From Pegoplata infirma (Eukaryota; Arthropoda; Insecta; Diptera; Anthomyiidae), in assembly GCA_963921195.1 (NCBI GenBank), contig OY992537.1:177399021-177463020 (forward strand): a stretch of 64,000 bases of DNA, in the 5' to 3' direction. A model generated the notes under the pieces. That model searched no databases. It saw only the letters and a program-made list of their open reading frames with translations, and was not told the origin of the DNA. Shown here piece by piece: positions 42,957-53,500 of the stretch (the stretch's first letter is position 1; each line of letters starts with the position of its first letter). The position numbers and the translations under genes are program-made.

Positions 42957-43836
42957 CACTCAAAAAAAAAACTGTAATGTTAGCAAAAAAAGCTTGTAAA
43001 CCTACAAGAAAATTTGCTGATTTTGAACCCACAATTTTTTTCCTAAAGTTAGCAAAAATGTTTTGCCAATAATTAGTTAACTAAATATTTCTTTTTTTGA
43101 ACTTAGTTTATACACATCTGAGGACCCCATTGGGTTCGGACCCGATAGGTCCAGACCCCGATGGGCCTAGACCTAGTTGGGTTCCTCAAAAATCGTCATA
43201 GTTTTTGATCCAAAATTTGTGTCCGTTTCGCTCTACCTTGCTTAGTTTTTGAGATACGTGATTATAGGGGACCACTGGGGTCTTGAGAAATAAAAAACTC
43301 GATAACTTCGAAAATATTACTCGGAGAGCTTTTGCGGTCTTGTTCTACGTGTTAAGAGCTACAAAAACGCTTTTGGACTTTTTGTTGTGTCGGCAATATT
43401 TACCGAGATATGAGCATTTTAAAATTTTCGGGAATGCTAACTTTTTTGGATCCAAAATTAGGGCCCATTAGGGTCCACACATGTGAAGATGACCGGCGAT
43501 ACTATGGAGATTCTAAGAACCAAAAATGGCCTCCATTTTGCTCTATCTGGCTTAGTTTCCGAGATAGCGCCATTTTAAGTTTTCTGAAAATAAAAAAGAA
43601 ATTTACCATTTATTTTGCTAATATTAGCAAAAAATCTTGTAAAAATGTAGTCAACTCAATTTCAAATTTAGCAAAAGAAATTAGTTCAAAGTTTGTTTAA
43701 AATTGCTAATGTGCTAAATGAAGTTTACAAGAATTTTTTGCTAACATGCTAATCTCAACTAAAAATTTGCTAAAAGTTAGCTAACTAGCGTTAGCAAAAA
43801 AAAATTAGTAAATCTACTAACGTATTTTTTTGAGTG
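42957..43836. mobile_element. TA-flanked CACTCAAAA element, GTTAGCAAAA type (880 bp)
   Basis: CACTCAAAAAAAAAACTGTA at the left, ACGTATTTTTTTGAGTG at the right, TA outside (42955-42956, 43837-43838). It is the reverse complement of the copy at 39813-40703 with small indels. Confidence 0.8.
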
Positions 43837-44306
43837 TAGCAAGAAAATATAGTAAAAGTACCACAAAAGTGTTGTATTTTACCAATAGTAAATTGCCAAA
43901 AAAAATCTGTAAAGTTAAATTTTTACATTTTTTTTGCTTAAGTTTGGTTGAAGTAAATTACTAATATTTTGACTAATGTAAAAATGTATTAATAAATCCG
44001 AGTTAATCCTAGAATTTAACTAAATCTATTTTTCATTCTTTACATTTTGGACAAAGCTTAATTTGTTTTTCTGTTTATATTTACTAATTCTATGTAATTT
44101 CAGAAAAAAATTTAAAAAAAATAAATCTGGACTTGATTTGACATATTTTTTAACTAAATAAAGTTAATCCTAATCTTAATCCGGTCTGCAAAAAATTAAG
44201 GCTAATATGTTATAGAGGATCAAAATCTAAGATTTACCATTTTTTTATCGGCTATCGTGAGGGTTAAAGGGGGATAATTGGAGGAAAATTCGACTCTATC
44301 CACAAT

Positions 44307-44365
44307 GTCATGGTTTTAATTAGTAAAGTAAATAATGACCTCGAGCCAGAATAAACATCCTCAAA
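44307..44365. repeat. Dispersed GACCTCGAGCCAGAATAAAC block
   Basis: CATGGTTTTAATTAGTAAAG followed by AATAATGACCTCGAGCCAGA recurs at 22053-22110 (same sense) and 34327-34390 (opposite sense). About 55 bases are shared. The unit is probably the end of a longer element not otherwise recognised. Confidence 0.5.
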
Positions 44366-44479
44366 ATATAATATTTTAAAGGTCGAATAAAACAATTTTT
44401 ATTGTTTAATAAAAATTAATCAAAATTTAATTAAATTTTAACATTTTAAAACACGTGTTATAAAGGTATTGCAATAGTG

Positions 44480-44870
44480 TCATTATCAAATTTAGTAAGA
44501 ATGCACTTTGACCATAGAAAAATAAAAAGTCTATTTTAACAAAAGTTTTATTTTAAATTTCAAATTTTCTATACATTTTTTGAAAGTAGTAAGGGCCATT
44601 GTTTTAAAAACAAAAACAATGGCCCTTACCACAAGAAACCAAAAAGTCTATTTTAACAAAAGTTTTATTTTAAATTTAAAATGTTCAATACATTTTTTGA
44701 AAGTCGATTTTAAAAACAAAAACAATTTGTATGGAAATAAAATTAAAAGCTGGTTTTAAATATATTTTATTTTCTATGGTAAGGCTGAATTTGTATGGAA
44801 ATAAAATTAAAAGCTCATTTTAAATTTATTTTATTTTCTTGTGGTAAGGCTGTTTTTTGATTCTACTTTG
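44480..44870. repeat. Inverted and direct repeats around AAGGGCCATTG
   Basis: AAAAGTCTATTTTAACAAAA and the following 60 bases occur twice (about 44528 and 44642). A GGGCCATTGTTTTAAAAACA palindrome links them, and TTGTATGGAAATAAAATTAA also occurs twice. A related piece lies in the Prohibitin intron (62880-63040). Confidence 0.5.
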
Positions 44871-44980
44871 TGGGTACTGATTCAAAGTTATTATCTGGAT
44901 GAATTGGTTTTATTTTAAAACCATTAATGTTTACGAAAGAAAATACAACTTTTGATTCCGAGCTTTCTTTTATATTCCTA

Positions 44981-45600
44981 CACCCAAAAAATTACATAGT
45001 TGATGATTACTATTTTTTCAACTATGTCATAGGTGAAATAGCCCCAACTATGTATGTCATAGTTGTTGCTGACTATGTGTCATTTAAATCTACAAATTAA
45101 CTATGTGAAAAGTTAATAACAACGATGTATTTGATAAACATAGGTAAACAACTAGGTCCATAGTTAAATTTTTTATAAAATTTATTCATACACCCAAAAA
45201 ATTACATAGTTGATGATTACTATTTTTTCAACTATGTCATAGGTGAAATAGCCCCAACTATATGTGTCATTTAAATCTACAAATTAACTATGTGAAAAGT
45301 TAATGACAACGATGTGTTTGATAAACATACACTCAAAATAATTCTACAGTAAAAGGTTTAGTAAGTGATATTGTACCCAAATATACTAATTCGTTACTAA
45401 TTTTAGTATCTTCAAAGTACTAAAATTAGTAATTTTTACTGGTTTTTACTAATATTAGTTAAAAATTTTAGTATTGGTTACCAATTTCTGCACTAAGTCC
45501 TTTTGGACTAAAATTAGTTAAATTTTTAGTATTGAATACCCACGTTTTTTTTTTTGGTGTAGGTAAACAACTAGGCCCATAGTTAAATCTATATATATAA
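44981..45600. repeat. Tandem duplication of a CACCCAAAA element end
   Basis: The 210-bp unit starting CACCCAAAAAATTACATAGT (44981-45190) is repeated from 45191. The second copy has a 25-base deletion and carries two later insertions (45330-45559 and 45588-46590); the first copy keeps both empty sites. TA precedes the first unit (44979-44980). Confidence 0.85.
45330..45559. mobile_element. TA-flanked 230-bp MITE (copy 2) with empty site
   Basis: It starts CACTCAAAATAATTCTACAG and ends GTTTTTTTTTTTGGTG, with TA on both sides (45328-45329, 45560-45561). The empty counterpart in the first duplication unit reads ATAAACATAGGTAAACAACT at about 45135-45154, proving a TA insertion site with a 2-bp duplication. 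Confidence 0.9.
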
Positions 45601-46590
45601 AAATGGATGTATGTATGTGGGTATGTATGTATGTTCCGTATGGACTCGAAAACGGCTGGACCGATCTTGATGAAATTTTCAGGGAATATTCAGAATAGCA
45701 TAGGGAGTAACACTGTGCGGTCAGATTTTTAATTTTTTGCGTGTGGGCGGAGAGGCGTGGCAAAATCAAATTTTTACTTTGCACCACTAATGAGATCTAT
45801 ATGTGAAAAACGGATGGACCGATTTTGATGAAATTTAAACCAAATATAGTACTAACCGAGTACAAACTATATGCCAAATTAGAGCGTGATCAGACAAATG
45901 GGCGTAAAATGCCATTCTTTTTTGCATGTGCGCGGGGGGGGGGGGGTGGGAAAAATCGAATTTTTACATTGCACCACTAATGACATCTATATATAAAAAA
46001 CGGATGTACCGATTTTGATGAAATTTAAACCAACGATAGTACTAACCAAGTACTATGTGCCAAATCAGAGCGTGATCGGACAAATGAGCGTAAAATGCCA
46101 TTCTCCTTTGTATTGAATTAATTGTTATTTCTGCATGCTCCGCAATAACGCAAAAACTGTTGATTCGATTTTAATTAAAATTTCAGCACTGATAGTGTTA
46201 ACCGAGTGCGGACCTATGGGCCATGTTATACTACGATTGGAAAAAGGGGCATAAATTGTCACGCCCCTTTGTTTTATACTGAACGTCATATCTGCCTGTT
46301 TGGAAATCACGCAAAAACGGATAAGCCGAATCTGTCACTACTGACAGAACTAACCGAGCGGGAACTGTAGGTCATATGTAGAGCGCGATTCGGCTAAAGG
46401 GTATAAGATGTCACTCCCGTTTTTAATAAATAAAAAGTCATTTCCTCCTCTTTCGCAATCCCACAAAAACGGCAAAACTGATGTCAATGAAATTTGCAGC
46501 ACAGATAGTACTACACTATATTTAAATTAAGATGCAATATAAAACATTTTTTTTTTCTTAGGACCAGCACCGCGGACCTGGTATTGCTAG
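45588..46590 (+). mobile_element. Non-autonomous Helitron (1003 bp) with empty site
   Basis: It starts TCTATATATATAAAAATGG and ends with a hairpin (ACCAG...CTGGT) then ATTGCTAG. Host bases are A before and T after, with no target duplication. The empty site at 45159-45190 reads CATAGTTAAATTTTTTATAA, joining exactly at the A|T. The interior has modules with CGGATGGACCGATTTTGATG and a run of 13 G (45934-45946). No Rep/helicase frame, so it needs an autonomous partner. Confidence 0.92.
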
Positions 46591-46779
46591 TTTTTTATAA
46601 AATTTATTCATAGTAAATATTTACTATGTAATTTAATAAATAGTTAATTATACCCTACAATTTGTATACAAAAAAAAACAAAATTTTGAGTTTTTTTTTA
46701 TTCATAAACATTATTTTATTAAAATTGCATATAACCTGCAAACGCCAATATTGTATGATCCAAAGCCAGCCTGCAAATA

Positions 46780-47090
46780 TAAAAAAATGTTTTTGAATCG
46801 GAGAATTTTTCTATAGAAAAAATATCTCAAAACTTAAGAATTTTTCTATACCAAATGTCTCAAATTCTAAGCATTTTTCATATATTTTTCTATAGAAAAA
46901 ATGTCTTAATATCACAGAATTTTTCTAGTGAAAAAATGCTTCAGTCTATTGAAAAAATGTGTTAGAATCTGAGATTTTTTCTATAGAAGTAATATCTCAG
47001 AATCTGAGATTTTTCGTATAGAAAAAATGTCTCAGAATTTTGGAATTTTTCTTTAAAAAAATGTCTCGGAATCTCAGAAAAAATGTCTCA
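46780..47090. repeat. 35-bp satellite, first block
   Basis: Imperfect units of TTTTTCTATAGAAAAAATGT plus CTCAGAATCTGAGA flank the CAAGGGAAG element on its left. Part of this block was carried into the 630-bp duplication. Confidence 0.6.
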
Positions 47091-48210
47091 CAAGGGAAGT
47101 ATCTCAACCCTTATGAACCGATTTGCATGAAACTTGAAATATATATAAAAGAGACAATTCTAAGGTGGGGGTGTCTCGGCTTATCGGCCATACCGGGGAT
47201 TTAGGGGTTCAAAACATAGGTAAAAAAATGGCGAAAAAATCGTTTTTTGGATTTTTCAGCCATTTTTTTCTAAGAAACTATATGATGTTTACATATGAGA
47301 AGAAAGGTTTTTTTAATGCCTATCCGACGGTGGCATAACCTTGTAAGAACTCGGCTTCGTTAAATATTTTTTTCATGAAAATGTGTTAATTTTGGGGGGT
47401 ATTTATATGAAGACATAAACCTACAATATGCATATGAATAGGAAATAATCCATATTAAATTTAAGTCGATACGTATTTTTGCTCTAGATGATATTCCTGT
47501 TAGTTCAGGAGTTATCGCAATTTTCCCGAAGGTCCACATTGTTTCATAAGGGGACAACGAAATTTTTAAACACTGATATGGAAAAAATGTGTTAGAATCT
47601 GAGATTTTTTCTATAGAAGTAATATCTCAGAATCTGAGATTTTTCGTATAGAAAAAATGTCTCAGAATTTTGGAATTTTTCTTTAAATAAATGTCTCGGA
47701 ATCTCAGAAAAAATGTCTCACAAGGGAAGTATCTCAACCCTTATGAACCGATTTGCATGAAACTTGAAATATATATAAAAGAGACAATTCTAAGGTGGGG
47801 GTGTCTCGGCTTATCGGCCATACCGGGGATTTAGGGGTTCAAAACATAGGTAAAAAAATGGCGAAAAAATCGTTTTTTGGATTTTTCAGCCATTTTTTTC
47901 TAAGAAACTATATGATGTTTACATATGAGAAGAAAGGTTTTTTTAATGCCTATCCGACGGTGGCATAACCTTGTAAGAACTCGGCTTCGTTAAATATTTT
48001 TTTCATGAAAATGTGTTAATTTTGGGGGGTATTTATATGAAGACATAAACCTACAATATGCATATGAATAGGAAATAATCCATATTAAATTTAAGTCGAT
48101 ACGTATTTTTGCTCTAGATGATATTCCTGTTAGTTCAGGAGTTATTGCAATTTTCCCGAAGGTCCACATTGTTTCATAAGGGGACAACGAAATTTTTAAA
48201 CACTGATATG
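46951..48210. repeat. 630-bp tandem duplication
   Basis: Unit 46951-47580 and unit 47581-48210 differ at only a few positions (for example CTTTAAAAAAATG against CTTTAAATAAATG, and TTATCGCAA against TTATTGCAA). The unit joins 140 bases of satellite to the left 490 bases of the CAAGGGAAG element. Confidence 0.93.
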
Positions 48211-48308
48211 GACGATAAGCAGACACATCCCAACCTTAAAATCGTCTCTTTTATGTATATTTTAAGTTTCAGGCAAATCGGTTCATAAGGGTTGAGATAC
48301 TTCCCTTG
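47091..48308. mobile_element. CAAGGGAAG element, second copy, internally duplicated
   Basis: CAAGGGAAGTATCTCAACCC opens it at 47091 and again at 47721 because of the tandem duplication. The right end TACTTCCCTTG closes at 48308. TCA flanks both outer ends (47088-47090, 48309-48311). Similar throughout to 42284-42869. Confidence 0.82.
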
Positions 48309-48310
48309 TC

Positions 48311-48830
48311 AGTCTGATATTTTGTTGGGATTTTTAATTCAGAATCGGATTTTTTTTATAGACAAAATGTCTCAAAATCTGAAATCTATAGAAAAAATGT
48401 CTCAGAATCTGAGACTTTTTCTATAGAAAAAATGTCTCAAAATCTGAGAATCTCAGAATCTTAGAATTTTTCTATAGAAAAAATGTCTCAGAATCTGAGA
48501 CTTTTTCTATAGAAAAAATGTTTCAGAATCTTAGACTTTTTCTATAGAAAAAATGTCTCAGAATCTGAGACTTTTTCTATAGAAAAAATGTATCAGAATC
48601 TTAGACTCAAACTCAAAATCGGATTCTCAAACATTTTTTCTCGAGAAAATAACTGAAACATTTTTTCTATAAAAAAGTCTCTGATTCTGAGACATTTTTT
48701 CTATAAAAAAAAGTCTCAGATTCTGAGAAACCATATTAGATTCCGATACATATTTTCTATAGAAAAAATCATATATTCCAAGACATTTTTCTGTAAAAAA
48801 AATATAAGATTCTGAGAGATTTGTTCAATA
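48311..48830. repeat. 35-bp double-palindrome satellite, best-preserved block
   Basis: Between about 48386 and 48606, five to six units of CTATAGAAAAAATGTCTCAG plus AATCTGAGACTTTTT follow each other in register. Each unit holds two palindromes, TTTTTCTATAGAAAAA and CTCAGAATCTGAG. Units to either side are more decayed. Confidence 0.8.
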
Positions 48831-49559
48831 CACCCAACAAATTTCCCAGTTACTGGCTACTAAGAATTTAACTAAGTCCCAGTTGAAATACACCTAACTG
48901 AGCCCCAGTTGTTTTCACTCGGTTGATTGTAACTAATTTTATAAACAATTTTGAATTTAACTGAATTTCCAGTTACAGCATAATAATTAATTTTGTGAAA
49001 TCGTTGAAAATAGTTGGTAATAACTGGTTAATAAATAAAAATTGTCAATGGGGACTAAACATTTTTTTTTAATTAATTAATAAATTAAAGAAAAGATTTT
49101 TATTTTAAGCACTTTAATCTTATTTTTATTTTTAAGATTTTATTTACATTCATTACACTGAACCAACCAAAAACAACCACCATTTGAACAAATATATCAC
49201 ATTTTCTGGACAACGACTTCTCAAGTTCTTAACTCCATTTCAGGCTGCTATTATTTTTCTATTTATTCTCCATCTGAAAATATATAATTAGATATTTTTT
49301 TATTAAAGGAAGACACAAATTAGCAAATAAAACTTACCATTACAAAATTAAAATCCGTTTGGGGTTTTTTTATTTTTATAAAATGATGTTGGGTTTTGAA
49401 ATTTGTAAACAAATAAACAAAATTTTATTAACAGGGTAACTGATAGATTGTTTTTATTAACTAAAAACCCAGTTGTTCGTAACCAGCCCAGTTTTTTTAA
49501 ATTTATTTCAAATCAACTGAAGATTTTCGTAACTATCTAACTGGGGAATTTTTTCGGTG
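48831..49559. mobile_element. TA-flanked CACCCAACAAA element (729 bp)
   Basis: CACCCAACAAATTTCCCAGT at the left and the complement of CACCGAAAAAATTCCCCAGT at the right, TA outside (48829-48830, 49560-49561). The words CCCAGTT and AACTGGG recur near both ends. Member of the CACYCAAAA group by layout. Confidence 0.7.
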
Positions 49560-49799
49560 TAGAAAAAAGTCTGAGACAAATTTTCTATAAAATATAAATC
49601 ATTTTCTGAGATATTTTTCTTTAGAAACGCTCGGTGTACAGTTAAATTAATTTTTTATGAAAATATTTCTTACCAAATCCTTCCATCCTTGTTCATATTT
49701 TTCGTTGTCCTCCTTTTTTCATCTATTGTGCTGGTTTATTTTACAAAAAAAAAAAAATATTTTGAACGTTTGATGCAAATTTATATTCACATCATTTAA

Positions 49800-50282
49800 T
49801 CTATATAAATAAAAATCAATTGTCGTTCGTTGGTAACCGCATCAGTTGAGAACGGCTGGACCGATTTGGACAATTTTTTTTTGAAATGTTCGTCATAGTC
49901 CAACTTAGGTTTATACGTAATGAAAAATTGGCCACGCCTACTTTTACGCCCACTTTTCTCAATTTATCTAAAATCGGAAAACGGCTGCACCGATTTGGGT
50001 AATTTTTTATTTAAAGGTTCGTAGTAATCCAATTAAAGTTTTTACTGAAAGAAAAATTGACCACGTCCACTTTTTCAATTTATCTAAAATCTGAGAATGG
50101 CAGGATCGATTTGACTAAATTTTTTTAAATGAATTTTCATCATATTCCAACTTTAAATTTAACGAAAAAAGAAATTTACCAATTTTTGTTGAAAATGTTT
50201 GTCATAATTCAACTAAGGTTTTTACGGTTTGTAAATTTCCCACGCCCACTTTTTTCTATAAGGGCTAGACCGATTTGGTTAT
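49800..50282 (+). mobile_element. Helitron-like fragment interrupted by Copia
   Basis: It begins TCTATATAAATAAAAATC after an A, like the Helitron at 45588. It contains about four modules of 120 bases with CGGCTGGACCGATTTGG and CACGCCCACTTTT. The Copia element cuts the last module at GATTTGGTTAT. No CTAG terminus is found on the far side. Confidence 0.6.
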
Positions 50283-50470
50283 TGTTGGTATAAAAATCTG
50301 GCATCACGTTTGCTACTTTCTTCAATGCACTTTGGTGCACTTTTGTTCAACCTTGCGTTGTACTTTATACATTGCTTTTTACTTCCTTCTTCTTATATTC
50401 TTTTTAATAAAACGTTCTTATTATACATATTGTTCCGAATCAACCGGCTTTTATTTAAAACATCACAACA
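50283..50470 (+). repeat. Copia 5' LTR
   Basis: TG...CA ended, 188 bp. AATAAA lies in the second half (TTTTTAATAAAACG), which should serve polyadenylation from the 3' copy. Identical to 54405-54592. Confidence 0.96.
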
Positions 50471-50484
50471 GGTTATGGGCCCAG
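50471..50484 (+). promoter_or_regulatory. Copia primer-binding site
   Basis: GGTTATGGGCCCAG begins immediately after the LTR. Copia elements prime reverse transcription with an internal fragment of initiator tRNA-Met, and this motif matches that known site. Confidence 0.85.
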
Positions 50485-50538
50485 TGCTTGATTAAACAAT
50501 AATTTAAGAAACGTAGTATTGGATATTAATAAAATTAA

Positions 50539-53500
50539 ATGGAAATGGCATCGATTACTTCAAATTTTGGTGTTGACAAACTGATTGGTCGTGAAAATTA
50601 TACAACATGGGCATTTGCCATGAAAAACCTTTTGCAACATGAAGATTTGTGGAGTACAGTGCAGGGAGAATATCCAACCACTGGTATAAACGTTAAAGCC
50701 GATACAAAAGCTAAGGCGAAAATTATTTTGTCAATAGACAAAGTAAATTACGTGCATATTGAAGATGCAAAAACTTCAATGGAGGTATGGCAAAAGTTAA
50801 AAGAAGCTTTTCAGGACTCTGGTCTTACGCGTAGAGTGGGACTGCTGCGGCAGTTAATCACTACAAGTTTCTCTACATCCGAGAACATAGAGGAGTATGT
50901 CAGCCAAATTGTTTCCACCGCACACAAATTGAAAGAAATTGATATGCCTGTGAGTGACGAGTGGATCGGGACGTTGTTATTGGCTGGTCTTCCCGACGAA
51001 TATTCTCCAATGATAATGGGTATAGAGAGCTCAGGTGTGAAAATTACGTGTGACTCTATCAAAACCAAACTGTTGCAGGACATTAAAAAACCAACAGAAG
51101 GTAGTGCTCTTTTTTCCACAATGAAGAAGAAGAAGAACAATAATACAAAGAAAGGCTTTCGTTGCTTTAATTGCAATCGGTATGGCCACAAGGCAGCTGA
51201 TTGTCGTGTGAACAAAAACAAAGAGAAGCAGAATAAAGATGTTGGTTTTTGTACGGTCTTTGCAACAAGTGATGGTAATCAAGATGATTGGTTCATCGAC
51301 TCCGGTGCCAGTATGCACATGTCGATGCGTAAAGATTGGTTTGATGACATAAAGAAAACTCATGTGAATGAGATTTTCGTTGCCAACAAAGAAAAATTAA
51401 AAGTTGAAGGTATTGGAAATATTACAGTTTGTGTTAAAAATGGTAGTGGCCAATCAACAGAAATAGTTATACACAACGTGTTGTACATCCCAGGCTTAAC
51501 TGTTAACCTTCTCTCAGTAAGCCAGATAACACAAAGGGGACATGTGGTCAATTTTGAAGGCGATAAATGCATAGTCCTAAAAGGTGGAAAAGTAGTTGCT
51601 ACTGCCCAGCTGCAAGGCAACATGTTTAAGCTAAACCGTATTTACAATCAGATGTGTATGATGACAGCACAAAATGATATGCAATTATGGCATGCTCGTA
51701 TGGGCCATCTTAATTATGCTGATTTGACAAAAACAAAAAATTTGGTAAATGGTATGGATTTTCAACAGAAGCCAGGTGAAAACTGTGTACCATGCATAAA
51801 AGGCAAAATGGCGAGAAAATCATTCAGAACTTCTGATACACGTTCAACGGATCTACTTCAGCTCATCCATTCGGACCTTTGCGGCCCGATGGAGGAGCCA
51901 TCTATTGGAGGAGCTAAGTATTTTCTCACTTTTATAGATGATTTTTCGCGTCAAGTTTTTATTTATATATTACAGGCAAAATCGGATGTACCGGCACTGT
52001 TTCACCAATTTAAGGCCAAGGTGGAAAATGAAACTGGTCGAAAAATTAAGTGCCTTCGTACAGACAACGGCACAGAATATTGCAACCAACGGCTGTCAAA
52101 AATTTTGAGTGAAAGTGGCATACAACATCAGACCTCAGTGCCCTACAGCCCTCAGCAAAACGGTGTAGCTGAGCGGATGAATCGCTCTATTGTTGAGCGC
52201 GCCCGTTGCATGCTGGTTCACTCTGGCTTGCCAAAGAAATTTTGGGCTGAAGCCGTTACCAATGCCGTTTATGTCATAAACCGATCTGCTTGCTCTGCGA
52301 TTACTAAGGGTACACCACAGGAAGTATGGACGGGTAAAAAACCAAATTTAAGCCATTTAAGAATCTTTGGATCCCGAGCCATTTCGTATGTTCCCAAAGA
52401 GAAGAGAAAAAAGTGGGACGCTAAGTCACAAGAACTGGTTTTTGTCGGGTACTGTGAAGATACAAAAGGTTATCGGTTGTTGAATCCCGATGGCTGGCGA
52501 GTGGTAAAAAGTCGTGACGTACAATTTTTTGAAAATCAATTCAGACAAATTGTCAAAGATCGTTCAGGTGAACGGGTGTTTTATTTTATGGATGAAGAGT
52601 CAGAAGATTCCACTACAGTGGAGGCTAACAATGAGATCGTAAATGAGAGTAATCAAAGTGAAAGTTCTGATCATGAAAGTGACGGTTCCAGTGAATATTA
52701 TGAACCAGATGAATCAGCAACTCAAAGTGATACCACCATAGTGAATTCAGAACCCCTTCAAAACGTTCGGCGATCGGAACGTATACCGAAGCCGATTAGT
52801 ATGTCAGACTATCACTTGTATTTAGTGGAGGCAGAAGCCTTAGGGGACCCCTTAACGACAGAAGATGCCATGAATGCTCCGGATGCTGTCCAATGGAAGA
52901 AAGCCATGCAAGATGAGTACAAATCGTTGATGGATAACAACACCTGGTCACTGGTAGAATTACCCATTGGAAAGAAACCCATAAAATGCAAATGGGTGTA
53001 TAAAAGAAAACGTGACGAAAATGGCGAAGTTGTACGCCACAAAGCTCGTTTAGTAATTAAGGGATGTTCTCAGAAACCTGGAATAGATTACCAAGAGACA
53101 TATTCCCCTGTTGTGCGGTATACCTCGATTCGGTATTTGTTATCCGTTGCTGCTCAATTTGACTTAGATGTCGAACAAATGGATGCGGTTACCGCGTTTT
53201 TACAGGGTGATTTAACTGAAGAAATCTTCATGGAACCTCCAGAAGGTGTTCTCAACAACATAGGTCGTAAAGTTTGTAAACTCAACAAGGCTCTGTATGG
53301 CCTAAAACAGGCCAGTCGTCAATGGAACAGGAAACTGGACCAAGCCCTGAAAGGTATGGGTCTACAACAATCTAATCTTGATTCATGCATTTATTTCAGC
53401 ATTTGTGATTCTAAAATGTTTTTCATCGCCGTGTATGTCGACGATTTAATGATTTTTTCAAACGACGACGAATTAAAGATGAAAGTCAAGGCTGGCTTGC

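Larger units (their letters stand above)
41112..44200. mobile_element. TIR element TTTTTTGCAGACCGGATTAA (3.1 kb) with nested elements
   Basis: The left end (TTTTTTGCAGACCGGATTAAGATTAGG, quoted in part) and the right end, its complement up to about 44200, match over about 110 bases through AAATCAAGTCCAGA. The interior repeats GGTAAAATTAGCAAAA words. It contains the CAAGGGAAG element (42284-42869) and a CACTCAAAA element (42957-43836), both inserted later. Confidence 0.6.

Noticed and set aside
47360..48226. Two similar minus-strand frames (65 and 78 codons)
   Set aside because: They are copies of one non-coding element segment repeated by the 630-bp tandem duplication.
48386..48606. CRISPR-like array
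   Set aside because: Units are contiguous and both halves repeat, without unique spacers; this is a eukaryotic satellite.
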